Positions 1-11,386 of a stretch of 64,000 bases of DNA are shown in pieces. Position numbers and translations under genes: made by a program. Origin of the DNA: Suillus spraguei. Its lineage: Eukaryota; Basidiomycota; Agaricomycetes; Boletales; Suillaceae. The stretch is from contig JABCPU010000123.1 of NCBI GenBank assembly GCA_016800925.1, positions 1 through 64,000 on the forward strand, given 5' to 3'. Position 1 is the first letter of the stretch; every line of letters begins with the position of its first letter. The notes under the pieces are model-generated. The model was not told the origin of the DNA. It was given only the letters and a program-made list of their open reading frames with translations, and ran no database searches.

Positions 1-1514
1 ACTCATTGTCAAAATAGCTGTCAATATGTGGGATGCTGTCTAGATGAAAAATGGATATTTCGGTGGACCAAAAATCAATGTAGTACATACCTCATCAAAG
101 TGGTAAGTATGCATAAACGCTGGTTGGTGAATTGGTGAGGGTGGTAGTGATATGTATCCGATACTGAAGCAGTGTTTGTCCCTGCTCATGTCTTGGGTGT
201 ACAATTTGTATGCATGGGGCATGCTACTTTGTGCAATTTCCACAATTTTTCCATGTGCATTGGTGCACTTGAGACAGGAAATGAGATTGGTCCTTGCTAA
301 GAAGTGCATTGTATGAAACTGTTAAGCTTATTAGTAGAGTATCATGAATCAATAAAATAAAAACACACCAGTCAATGAGCTAAATCATGGAACTGCCTTC
401 ATAATTGCCGCTATGATGAGCTGTTTCCGATCAGCTGCTATTTGAGACATTGTGTTTGCCATGAACAGTATACCAACAATATCATGTTGATATCTCCAAC
501 AATTTGTTCATGATCTTTCTTTGTGAGTGTAATATTTGGTACCTGTGATGATGATGATGATGATAGCTGCACTATCCCAGAAGCCTCAGCATGTGTTTCA
601 GTGGCTACCTACAGGCCTTTGTGCATCAGTACTCTCTGGATGGGCTCATGGAATTGTGTATGGCGTCAATGGCATCGACACCTGCCATGTTATATGTCTC
701 ATGTCCTTGCAGGCCCCATAGTCTGTCAAACTGTCAGTAGGGTACTAGTATTCAACATAAAGGATAGATAGTTACATGTACTATATTGCATGATGGAACC
801 TCACCCCTCCACATTGTTGTTGGATCTGTCAGCTTATATGCCGGTACTAGGTGTACTCCACCATCCTGGGTATCCCTAGTTGATCGCAGCAAGGAAGGGT
901 CTGCATGCAGATTTGAGCCTGAAGCATGCAGCATCATCTCTCCACCTGGATTTGAAGATGATGATGCTCAATCTCTTGTCAGCGCTACAGTACAAGCACC
1001 CATGCAATGTGACTCACCAGTCCGACCATACAAAGCCTCAACATCAAAGTTCCTGTCCTTGTTGATGTTGAATTGTGGTGTTTCATGCAGATTGAAATCA
1101 GAATAAGATTTGAGCCCAAAGCATGTGGCATCATCTGTCCATTTAGATTTGAAGATGATGCTAAATCTCTTGTCAGTGTTAAAGTATAAGCACACATGCG
1201 ATGCGACTCACCACTGACCATACAAAGCATCTATGTCAAATTCCCATCCTTGTTGATGTTGAATCACAGTGCTTCATACAGATTGAATATATGATCGGAA
1301 TCCGTAGTTGTTCTGAAGGGACATTGAGTTGATCGCTGGCCAGTAGCCCTGATGGATGAGTCCTGACCCCTGGCACAGTTTGGGGAAGGTGGCCTTACTT
1401 TGCATTTGGCATTGGTGCTATGTCCTGTACTTTGCATTTAGAACATAGTGAGTAGAATCAGCGAGGAATACAGTAAGCAAATCAGACACAATCATGCTGG
1501 GGCAGAAGGAAATA
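1..1514. other. No recognised gene; repeat-derived DNA left of the Tc1 element
   Basis: No reading frame here resembles a protein I recognise. The longest open stretches (about 80-105 codons) overlap on both strands and lack convincing splice structure. The stretch contains a tandem duplication of about 197 bp (separate entry). It is probably degenerate transposon or non-coding DNA, since everything to the right up to 38 kb is transposon-derived. It is the left flank of the Tc1 insertion, which sits in a TA at 1513-1514. Confidence 0.4.
912..1300. repeat. Tandem direct duplication, period about 197 bp, two diverged copies
   Basis: The sequence starting at 912 (TTTGAGCCTGAAGCATG) recurs at 1109 (TTTGAGCCCAAAGCATG). 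The similarity continues through matching blocks such as CTCTTGTCAG and CCTTGTTGATGTTGAAT. Many differences are C/T or G/A transitions. No coding role is evident. Confidence 0.75.
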
Positions 1515-1724
1515 CAGTGGCTCAAAAAACTGTCCGCATGTTTTGGCATTTTTCACTATCTATAATATTGTGTGAGAACAAACAAATGCCTCAAAAACAT
1601 GCTTATACCACATTGTAGTATGGCTTCAGGGCTTTCATTTGAGCCCTACACCGTGGGAATCGGTGGAGATATGGTGGAGATACAAGGCTCACAAAATGGT
1701 GACTCATGCGGACAGTTTTTTGAC
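1515..1724 (+). repeat. Left terminal inverted repeat of the Tc1 element
   Basis: This is about 210 bp long and pairs in inverse complement with 2916-3125. The outer end reads CTCAAAAAACTGTCCGCATG. Its own inner end (about 1704-1726) again carries the inverse of that motif (CATGCGGACAGTTTTTTGA), so the repeat is bounded by inverted short repeats like a miniature element. Confidence 0.9.
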
Positions 1725-1739
1725 TCAAGTATTTTACAG

Positions 1740-2765
1740 TAATAACCAGTATTCTAGTATTTGTATGACCTCCCTTGGCTTTAATTACTGCCTCTATCCT
1801 TCTAGGCATACTCTCAATTAATTTCTGCAATCCTCAGCTGTGATCTTCCCCCATTCCACTGCTACTCTCTCCCAAAGCTCCATACTCCTTTAGGGGGGTT
1901 TTCATAGGCTTGAAGCTTTTTCTTGAGTGTTCCCCAGAGATGTTCAATGACATTGACATCAGGAGACTGTGCTGGCCAGTCAAGAACATTGATGTTATGT
2001 TCTTCAAACCATTCCCTAGCTCTTCTGGATGTGTGCTTGGGATCATTATCCTGTTGGAAATGATATCTTCTTCATCAATCCCTGATTCTGCCAAGCTAGG
2101 CAGCAAGTGGTCATTTAAAATGTCCACATACTGCTCAGCATTCATCTTCCCCTCAACCTCAGCAAGCATTCCAACACCATTCCATCCCATACAGCCCCAT
2201 ACCATTAAAGAACCTCCTCCAAACTTGACAGTCCCATTAACCTCTCTGTCTGTTAGGCCATCTCCCTTCTTTTTCCATACATACACCTTCCCATCTGACC
2301 CAATCCTATTGATTTTGGTCTCATCTGACCATATAACACGCTTCCAGTCCTCTACAGTCCAGTGTTGATGAGCTAAGGCAAAGGCTAGTCTTCTCTGCCT
2401 ATGTTTGATGGAGAGAAGAGGCTTTTTCTTCTTTGTTACTGCCTTGAGATGAGCTGCCTTGAGAACATTCCTCACAGTTTGTGAAGAGACAGGGGTAGTG
2501 ATGGTGGAATTGATATAATGGGTGGCTTGGACAGCATTATCAGCCTTTCCTGTAGTGATATGTTGGATAATAGCCCTTTGTCAGTAGAGGTAAGCTTGGA
2601 TGGACGTCCTCCACAAGAGTTTTCCTTGTCTGGGTGGCTTTCTTTGATGAACTTGGCCACAGTGGACTTGCATACTCCAGTTCTAGAGGAAATTTGGCGA
2701 GCAGAGAGGTCAGCATAAGACAGAGAGAGGATATTATCTCTTTGAGCAGAGGAGATGGCTTTCAT
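1740..2765 (-). pseudogene. Tc1-like DD34E transposase, broken by frameshifts
   Basis: The start is the ATG at 2765 (MKAISSAQRD...), chosen because a typical Tc1 N-terminal helix-turn-helix follows, then a GGRPSKLT linker of the GRPR type. The catalytic domain shows WSDETKINRIGSDG (first Asp). In another frame it shows FQQDNDPKHTS (second Asp), followed 34 residues later by the Glu of SPDVNVIEHLWG, giving DD34E. The frame changes near 2570, near 2065 just before the second Asp, and at least twice more before the C-terminal GGHTNT region. Single-base losses explain all of them. The enzyme would cut and paste the element at TA sites; as it stands it is inactive. Confidence 0.9.
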
Positions 2766-2915
2766 GGTGATTATGACTATGATACATGAGATATTCTGGT
2801 TTATATAGTTAGATATAGTCATAAAATAACATAATGACACCACTTTATAATTTATATAATAGTGGCATGATTTTTATGGTGTCATAAATAATGATTTATA
2901 TAGTTTTAATATACA

Positions 2916-3125
2916 CTCAAAAAACTGTCCGCATGAGTCACCATTTTGTGAGCCTTGTATCTCCACCATATCTCCACCGATTCCCACGGTGTAGGGCTCA
3001 AATGAAAGCCCTGAAGCCATACTACAATGTGGTATAAGCATGTTTTTGAGGCATTTGTTTGTTCTCACACAATATTATAGATAGTGAAAAATGCCAAAAC
3101 ATGCGGACAGTTTTTTGAGCCACTG
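2916..3125 (-). repeat. Right terminal inverted repeat of the Tc1 element
   Basis: Inverse complement of 1515-1724, with few differences. The inner end near 2916 begins TCAAAAAACTGTCCGCATG and the outer end near 3125 is the inverse of the same motif, so this arm too is bounded by inverted short repeats. Confidence 0.9.
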
Positions 3126-4223
3126 TAAGTAAGTGCATTGATGTAGATGCAATGGATAATTCTATTCTAGTAAGCAAAATAACACATACAAACTGTACAT
3201 GGCTGTACAAAATGAAAAGACCATAAGTGATGAGAAAAATCATGGACAGAATAGGGTTATCTACTGCGATATGAAATCAGCGCAGGATATCAGCAGTCAC
3301 ATGCATATACCAGCGCTCTTATCAGCTTAATCAGCATTCAAGATCAGACAAATCACCTAAATCATGGTAGATTGACCTGTGGATGCTGAGAAAATACTGA
3401 TGGACCATTGTAAAGATACAACCTAGCCTGGGCTGTAGATAAACCACCTCCTAAGCTAGTATGTGAGTCTTGCTGTCATATACCGTACATTTAGGTCTGA
3501 TCCATGGACATCTGGACACCCAATCCATACATCCTAGTCCACCCATCCAATCCAGCTCACATATCCAATCCACCCATCCACTCCAATCAATATCCATCCA
3601 TATCTAATCCATATCCATATCTGACTCAGTTCATCCATCCGATCTGATCCACCCATCCGATCCGTGTTCATATCCGATCCATGTCCATATCCGATCCGTG
3701 TCCATATCCGAAACTATTCCCGCACACCTGCGCGTTACTCCTTTTAGGCTAATACCTGTGTCCGGCTTTCGGTTATCTCTGCACCTCTGTCTTTCGGTTA
3801 TCTTGACTTCCGTCTTGATAAGATATTTCATACAAGTCTTATTTCCGAGTTCATAGCCTTGTGTTCTGCAATGCCTCAAACATAGCCTCGGACTATCCTT
3901 ACTTGCCTTCTGGCATGCTACCTACAGTATATAAACTTGTAGTACAACTCCTGCAGACCTTAGTCTGATTCATTGTTCCTACTTCTGTATATTCCTTTGA
4001 TTACTCTGTATCCTGTTATCATGTCTATATAACTCCGTTTCCGTTCTTGCACTTGGGCTCCGGCCCTTGTAAGCTTCTGACTCAGGCCTATGGGATCACT
4101 CCCTAGGCCGGAGCTTTGATCCTATGTCCTATAATCTTTTTGGACTTCGTCCATCTCCATCTATCATCTGTTTCACCTCCAACTCTACCTTTGGTAGTCT
4201 TATACTGTCTGTTTCTATTCCGG

Positions 4224-4698
4224 TGTTACAATCGTACGTGCCCCTATTCATTTTCTTACTTCATTTACCTTGTATATTACGTAACATGATTCCGACTCAT
4301 ATGCTCAACGCATCTGTACTATAGTTGCCTTCCTTCTTTGGATACGCACTTACATTCCCACACCTCTCTTGGTCTGTGCACACATATTGGCCTATTTAAG
4401 CACAGTGTACTTGTAGTAGATTCTGTACTTTAATCTTACTGGGTTTTACCTGGAATCTCCTTCGCTTAGGTCTCCAACCTAAGTCGTCTTGAATCGTCTC
4501 TAAGTCTAAGCACTCCTTAGCCTTAGTCTCTATTCTCGCAGATACCTCTTAGACTTGTCTTTGAGGCTGAACCCTTGACCGTACTAGGAACGTGTTCCTT
4601 GTACTTTTACCTTGTCCTCTTCTGGACATTGTAAGAACTCCCAGCAGACCGTCTGTGTCTTTTCACTGTCGCTGGTGACGCCATCCCAGTTCGTAACA
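4224..4698 (+). repeat. 5' LTR of the gypsy element
   Basis: 475 bp, TGTTACAATCG...GTTCGTAACA. It differs from the 3' LTR by two transitions (in the GTGCACACAT/GTGCGCACAT segment and the GGTGACGCC/GGTGATGCC segment), which implies a recent insertion. Confidence 0.95.
4393..4437 (+). promoter_or_regulatory. LTR promoter: TATA-like box and inferred transcript start
   Basis: TATTTAAG at 4393-4400 is followed about 30 bp later by ACTTTAATCTT (4427-4437), the exact complement of the PBS at 4700-4710. In self-priming elements the first bases of the RNA pair with the PBS, so position 4427 is the predicted 5' end of the transcript. The spacing from the TATA box agrees. The same sequence is present in the 3' LTR. 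Confidence 0.65.
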
Positions 4699-4699
4699 A

Positions 4700-4710
4700 A
4701 AGATTAAAGT
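4700..4710 (+). other. Self-priming primer-binding site
   Basis: AAGATTAAAGT, one base after the 5' LTR. It is perfectly complementary over 11 nt to ACTTTAATCTT at 4427-4437 inside the LTR. This matches the Tf1/sushi type of self-primed reverse transcription, in which no tRNA is used. I see no TGG-type tRNA complement here. Confidence 0.75.
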
Positions 4711-4900
4711 CCCATTTCGATCGTCGACTATCCAGTCTTCGACCCTGAACCCTGATCGCCTAAGATCAGTAGACTAGCATATGCGTATGCTGAGCAGATT
4801 GTCAAGAAAAAGCCCCCTGACAGAAGAGAAGCCCTGACGGACAGCAAGACAGCGCATGTAGGCACCGAGAAAGTATAACTCATCAGAAGAATCATCAACC

Positions 4901-5728
4901 ATGTCGTCAACCAAGGAATTCGAGTACAATATCGGTCAACCGATTGGTTTTGATGGAGATCGTGATAACTCTCGTGAGTTTATCCAGTCGTGCAATTTGC
5001 ACTTTGACATCAATGAAAAGCTTTACACCACCGACAAGCAGAAGATCATCTACATAACATCCTTTATGACCAAAAGGAATGCCAAGTCCTGGAAGGAACA
5101 ATTCCTTGAACACGCCCAATCTACCGACACTTCAGGACAAAAAGTTGGTTACGGGACGATGGCAGATTTTATGAAGAGCTTCAAAGAAGCATTCGAACCG
5201 GTGGATACCAAGGAAACCGCGCTCACAAGGCTTAGGGATCTCAAACAAGGAACTGGAGATCTCCACACCTACGTTGCTGACTTTGAGGCACTTGCAGCCA
5301 AGGCTCAGATCACCGACAACGCAACGAAGATCCAGTTCTTCCAAGACGGCCTTAATTGGGGTATCCTTACAAAGCTTTTCAATACGGGAGATGTCTCCGA
5401 AATATTCAGAGATGTTGTGTTGCAATGCGTTGCTATTGACAACGCCCATCATCGGCTTAACGCCATGAGGACGCGTCATACTCCACAACAGAAGAAGAAG
5501 AACTACGGGAATGCACGGTATATTCCGAACCATGATTCCAACGCAATGGTCGTGGATAGAATCTCCGACACGGAAAGATCCGAATGCATGAAGAAAGGGC
5601 AATGCTTTGGATGTAGGAAGACAGGACACCGCATCCATAACTGTCCTGAAAGAAAGAAGAAGACCCCACTTCGACAAACCAAAGTCAAAGGGGAAGAAGA
5701 TGAAGAAAACCGTAAGACGAATAGTTGA
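4901..5728 (+). CDS. Gag of the gypsy element
   Basis: 275 residues from the ATG at 4901 to a TGA at 5726-5728. The N-terminal two thirds are a helical Ty3/gypsy capsid-like region. A single CCHC zinc knuckle, CFGCRKTGHRIHNC (CX2CX4HX4C), lies near residues 235-248 and is followed by a Lys-rich tail. Gag packages the element RNA into particles. The frame continues in register after the TGA into the protease, so gag and pol may once have been one ORF: the stop is either a CGA-to-TGA mutation or a readthrough site. There are no other lesions in gag. Confidence 0.9.
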   Translation: MSSTKEFEYNIGQPIGFDGDRDNSREFIQSCNLHFDINEKLYTTDKQKIIYITSFMTKRNAKSWKEQFLEHAQSTDTSGQKVGYGTMADFMKSFKEAFEPVDTKETALTRLRDLKQGTGDLHTYVADFEALAAKAQITDNATKIQFFQDGLNWGILTKLFNTGDVSEIFRDVVLQCVAIDNAHHRLNAMRTRHTPQQKKKNYGNARYIPNHDSNAMVVDRISDTERSECMKKGQCFGCRKTGHRIHNCPERKKKTPLRQTKVKGEEDEENRKTNS

Positions 5729-8700
5729 GGATTTTTAAATTGGAGAAACAAAGATTCGACGTATGTTTCTCCCAATGTATTACTAAGACTTGTATGCGCT
5801 GTAGGTGAAAGAAAAGAACTTCGTGTCCCCATCACCCTCCACTCGCGTACTCGATTGAAATCCGTCGACACCACCGCTGTTATCGATTCAGGAGCAGCAG
5901 GAACATTCATCTCAGAAGAGTTTGTGAAACTCCATCAAATCACACGACGAAAACTCAAAGAACCATTTCGAGTTACAACGGCAGATGGAACCCTCATAAA
6001 AGGAGGACCAATTACGCACTACTGCCTCTTAGTGGTTAAAATCGATGATCGAACCATGTATGGAAAATTCAACATCACCAAACTAGGAAGAAGAGATCAA
6101 ATTCTCCTTGGAATCCCATGGTTACGAGCAATGAACCCAATTATAGATTGGGCTGCTGAAACACTTGTCCTTTCACGGACAGAGAAATCAGATGACATCG
6201 AAATCGATATAGACGAAGATCGAAAGAAGAACGGGTTGCCCCAACTTTTCAACCATCATGCTAGATGGCAGCACTCCCGTCTTCCAAAGCCTTTCATCGT
6301 TTTCCTATTGATACTCCTGAGAACCCGGAGCCAGAAGTACGAATGCCACGTACCGCAGAACCCACCCCTCGTGTACAATTGCCACGAGCAGTATCACCAA
6401 TTCCCTGCGCAGAGAAGCGCAAGAATGAATCCGAACCTGAGAACCGGACCGGACTAGAACCTATTGAGCAACGGCAATAGAAGAACAGAAACATGGAAAG
6501 AGGAAATCGGAAGAAGAACTCCCAGGGCGAAACACCAACTTACTGAAATTATCCAAATTCTTCATTCCCCTGAAACTCTTTCAACTTCAATAGAGGAAAT
6601 CCCCGATAAAGAAGAACCCGTGCCCTCGTTGATCCCAACCGAGGATGATGACCAATTCGATACCATGAATGACGTCTGGCATGCGCCAGAAGTACGCGAA
6701 ATTTCCTCATACGAACTAGGAGATGGAGAATTTCTCGTGGAATACGACACTGATGGAGTCAGCATGAGAATCATAGAAGAAGTTTCCATGGACACGCCTC
6801 TCACGCATGATGGAACATCCCAATTCGAACAATCTCCCTACTCCAAGATTCCCCTTCCCCCACCAAAATATAGTAACAAAGCCCAGGAGTTCGCCACGGA
6901 TGAAAAGGAAAAGAGAAAGAAATCTTTCGAAGAATTGGTCCCGGATTATTTGCACGACTTCGCAGACGTCTTTGCTAAAGATGGATTGAACAAACCACCC
7001 CCCGAACGCCCTGGTATCGATCACCAGATCGACACCAAACCCGGTTTTATCCCTCGTATGTCTAAGGTTTACCCGCTGTCAGAAAAAGAACGTGCTGCTG
7101 TCAAAACGTTTATCGATGAAAACATTGCGAAAGGCTTCATCTCAGAATCGAAGTCACCTCAAGCCAGTGGATTCTTCTTTGTGGGAAAGAAGAGCGGAGA
7201 ACTGCGTCCCTGTCAAGATTATCGCTACATCAATGATTGGACAGTCAAGAACGCATACCCGCTTCCACTCCCTATTTCCCTTGTCACACGACTTCATAAT
7301 GCACAGTTCTTTACGAAAATGGATATACGGTCCGGTTATAACAATATTCGCATCCATCCTGACGATAGGTGGAAAGCTGCTTTTACCACGGAATTTGGCC
7401 TCTTTGAACCAAATGTCATGTTCTTCGGCCTCTGCAATTCCCCAGCAACTTTTCAAGCATATATGAATCGTACCTTCCAACAAGAAATCAATGAAGGATG
7501 GATGGTTATCTACATGGACGATATCCTGATTTTCTCTACAACAATGGCCGAACACCGCGAACGGACTAGACGAGTATTGATGAAAATACGAAAAGAACAT
7601 CTGTTCTTGAAACCGGAGAAGTGTACCTTTGATGCAGAAGAAGTGGAATATCTCGGAATGATAATTCGCCCCGGACAAGTTGCTATGGATACCGCCAAGA
7701 CCAAAGGAATCTCCGAATGGCCAATTCTGAAATCTGTAAAGGATGTTCGGTCATTCCTCGGCTTTTGTAACTTCTATCGCATGTTTATTTCCCACTATTC
7801 TGACATCGCCTGACCCCTTATCGATTTAACAAAAAAAGATAAGGCCTTTGAATGGTCAACCGAATGTATGGACACTTTCGAAGAATTAAAGCAAGCTTCA
7901 CTTCCCAACCGGTACTCCGTAACCCTGATCCTTCCCGACAATTTGCCATCGCTACCATGCTTCACTCGTAGCAACTGGCGGAGTTCTCTTGCAGACTGAT
8001 GAAAATGGTGTTTATCACCCATGCGCATATCTTTCACAATCCTTGAACCCCGCGGAATGCAATTATCAGATCTTTGATCGGGAACTCCTTGCCGTGATCC
8101 GGGCATTGAACGAATGGCGTCATTATCTCGAAGGAAACCCACACCCCGTCCTGGTATTCACCGACCATAAGAACCTTCTGTACTTTAGAAGTGCACAAAA
8201 GCTCACCCGTCGCCAAGCACGTTGGCAATTGATTTTGTCTATTTACGACATCGAACTGCATCACATTGCAGGTACTAAATTAGCAGTGCCTGATGCACTT
8301 TCCCGCCGGCCTGATTATGACTCTGGAAAAGACATAACGAGGACCAGACTCTCCTCCCTGACGCTCTATTCGTTCGTCTTATTGACACCGACTTGAAGGA
8401 CGTACTGTCGTCCTCTGACCCCCTCGACGACCCTGTCTTTAAAACGGCATCTGATGCCCTCGATGGCGTGTGCCTTCCCCCCATAAAATCGGCGCTGTCT
8501 GATTGGAAGATTGAGGAGAACGTCCTCTATTTTAAAAACCGCGCCTATATTCCACCGGCACATCGCTCCGATATCTTGAACAGGTATCATGATCATCCTA
8601 CCGCGGGTCATCCCGGTAGATTCAAGACTGAAGAACTCGTAAAACGGGAAGCCTGGTGGCCTGCCATGGGCTCTTATATTCGGAAATATGTTGAGGGTTG

Positions 8701-9830
8701 CGCCCTTTGCCAGCAAATGAAAGCGGATACCCATCCTGTTCGACCCCCGCTCACGCCTATTCCCTCGTCGGCTGTTTGCCCGTTCTCCCAGGTCTCCGTA
8801 GATCTCATCACTGACCTCCCGATCTCTGGGGGTTTTGACAGTATCATGGTCGTGGTAGACCATGGCCTTATGAAGGGGGTAATTATTATCCCTTGTTTGA
8901 AAACCATCACTTCAGAAGGTGTAGCTAAGCTATTTTTAAAACATGTTTACCGACGATTTGGACTCCATGACAAAGTCATCTCAGATCGAGGACCGCAATT
9001 CCTATCTCGCTTCTCAAAGGAACTTGCCCGACTTCTCGACTACGTCATCGCTCCATCCACGGCTTACCACCCACAGACTGATGGCCAAACTGAGAGGCTC
9101 AATCAAGAACTTGAAACATACCTCGCATCTACTGCCGAAATAACCCCGAAGATTGGGTAGAACACCTACCAATCGCCGAATTCGTCCACAATCACCGAAA
9201 ACACGATGCAAGGAATGCATCACCCTTTTATCTGATGATGGGATATGAACCACACGCTATCCCTCATCTTATTCCCGATTCATCAGTCCCTGCAGCAGAA
9301 GACCGAGTACGATCTCTACAGAAGATAAGAGAAGAAGCAATCGCCTGTCATAACATCGCAATGCAGACAATGGCAGAACGATCCCGAGGAGATAAGTACA
9401 CCCCATGGAAAATCGGAGATAAGGTTTGGCTATCTGCCGCTAATCTCAGACTTAAACTCCCATCAAGGAAACTCGCCCCAAAACGATACGGACCTTTCCC
9501 GATCATCGATGTCTTATCTCCCATCACGTTCACGCTCAAACTCCCTCTGCAATGGAAGATCCATCCCACGTTCCACGCTTCCGTCTTATCGTCCTATAGC
9601 AAACAGACGTACACGGTCCGAACTTCCCCGAACCACCACCTGATATTATCGAAGAAGAAGAGGAATATGAAGTAGAAGCGATTCTTTCTCACAAAGGAAT
9701 TGGCACTCGTCGACATTATCTTGTTTCCTGGAAAGGATATTCTTCGGGAGATAACGAATGGCTCCCAGAAAAGCACTTGAAGAACTCCGCCCGAATCTTG
9801 AATGCTTATAAGAAGCAACACGCCCTCTGA
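5729..9830 (+). pseudogene. Pol of the gypsy element: protease, RT, RNase H, integrase, chromodomain
   Basis: The frame runs on from gag after a TGA. The protease has a DSGA active site near 5885. Frame shifts occur near 6250 and 6480. RT carries YMDD (near 7512) and then a TGA at 7811 where ARPL is usual (C to T). RNase H follows at about 7950-8310. Integrase has an HHCC finger (CALCQQ near 8700) and a D-D-E core (DLIT, ISDRGPQF, GQTERLNQE), with another shift near 9130, then a GPF motif in APKRYGPFPI. A chromodomain (EEYEVEAILSHKG ... YLVSWKGYSSGDNEWLPEKH) ends at the TGA at 9828-9830. Chromodomains steer such integrases to heterochromatin marked by histone H3 Lys9 methylation. Confidence 0.93.
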
Positions 9831-9887
9831 TTATTCCCCAGTCAATCAACCGCACTAGCACTTGATCAACTATCAACAAACATTGAA

Positions 9888-11280
9888 ATGCCTTTCTCCA
9901 CTGCCTACATCACCCCCGTCACCGTCGCCAACAATGACTCAGACTCCGAAACTGAACAATACGGAAACCTCACCACTGAAATTGATAACACCTCTTACAT
10001 CGAAGCCGCCATCCTCTGCGAGGGACATGCCCTTGAAATCGAAAGAATTCTTACTGAACGAGGCGCTTTCCCCGCCTTACTCCTCGTTAACATCATCTGC
10101 ACCACAGCGCTCATCGAAGTCACCGCCAAAGATATTACAGAAGCTGCTTACTGACACTGCTTCTTACATCTTCAAAAACGCATTCGTGCTTACGCTATGT
10201 TGCTGTTTCCCAATTCTTTTAAAAATGATGTTGAAGAAGCTATTCATATCATTGCCGAACGTCGAGCAGGTGTTGCTTGACCTCCCTCTCGCAGGAAAAT
10301 ACACCACTTCCTACTCCAGCACCCTCATCTTCGCGTGTTTATTCTAGTCTTGACGCCTTTACTGGCTTATACACTGCTGTCCAAGAGATCGGACAACTCA
10401 CTAATGAAGTCGTCGAAACCATCCAACAGTCAGTCGCTGAAACCAGAGCGGCAAGAAACCTAGTGGAAGAAGCTATTAGTGATTTACAACAGACGCAAGC
10501 AGACCTTGCATCTCCTCGAACCCCATCCCCTATCGAACAGCCAACTTCGCCACCCCCATTACAACCTCTCTTGACTGTCCCGATTGGCTGTATGAACCCT
10601 GCACTATGGAACAGTGCGAGGCCGCTAAACTACTAGGTATCCCTGCTACCGAGTTGGTAACACTCGGCCCTCGACTTCGCGATCTTCATATACATCCCCC
10701 TATGTCCATCCCGTCATCATTCGGTCCTATGGATCCCGTCTCACCAGTCTTAGTAAAAGACTTTGGTATCACTTCCCCTTCTTCCTCAGCCGAACTTCTT
10801 ACAATCGCTGAACGGGATGTCACCCCGGATCTCCCCATGTCGGCATACACTTTGTCCTCCGCTCAACAGGCGCAACTTAAGCGGCAGAACACCCGTGCCT
10901 TAAAACGTATGACGAAGAAAAAGGGAAAGAAGCGTGCCAGATCCACCAGTCCTACACCCATCATTTCTCCGTCTCCCCTACGCAAAGCCTATTCTAACCC
11001 TGACGAGAATATGAAGTGCCGTGTCTGTGGATTGCTAGGACATCGTCAAAAGAATTGTGCGGAATATCAGTGCAAGGTTTGCAGATATTGGTCGCCCACC
11101 CATTTATCCCTCTACTGTCCTAGCCGAGTCGGGCCTCCTCCCTTCGAGTTAACCTGGAAGGATGAAGGATTCTATGATGCACTTCGCAACTGGGAGAAAC
11201 AACTTGACGATGAACGAATTCAGGCGAAAAGAGAAGGGACTCTAAACGACGTGCTGGTCTTGAAGAAGCCAAGTATATGA
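9888..11280 (+). pseudogene. Third ORF of the gypsy element, with two zinc knuckles
   Basis: Downstream of pol and before the polypurine tract lies about 1.4 kb of decayed coding sequence in the element's own orientation. It begins with ATG at 9888 (open to 10154), continues in another frame at 10277-10636, and finishes as a 224-codon open segment at 10606-11280. That segment has a basic stretch (KKKGKKRARS) and two Cys/His knuckles, CRVCGLLGHRQKNC and CKVCRYWSPTHLSLYC. A separate Gag-like or nucleic-acid-binding protein in the position where retroviruses carry env is not standard for chromoviruses. I see no signal peptide or membrane segment, so it is not env-like. Function unknown. Confidence 0.7.
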
Positions 11281-11373
11281 TGAGTGGGTCGTTTGCTGAT
11301 GAAGATTATGAGTTCAGTGATGACCCCATTTACTACGCAAACCAAAGTGAGTAAAGTCGGTGACTTTACGTGT

Positions 11374-11386
11374 AAAAAGGGGGTAA
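11374..11386 (+). other. Polypurine tract
   Basis: AAAAAGGGGGTAA directly abuts the 3' LTR that begins at 11387. This is the expected primer for plus-strand synthesis. Confidence 0.75.

Larger units (their letters stand above)
1515..3125 (-). mobile_element. Tc1/mariner-type DNA transposon, complete but inactive
   Basis: The element starts CAGTGGCTCAAAAAACTG at 1515, ends with its inverse complement at 3125, and is flanked by TA on both sides (1513-1514 and 3126-3127), the Tc1/mariner target duplication. Terminal inverted repeats of about 210 bp bracket a transposase on the minus strand. The transposase is broken by several single-base indels, so this copy cannot encode its own enzyme. Both ends and the TSD are intact, so it could still have been moved by an enzyme supplied in trans. 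Confidence 0.92.
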
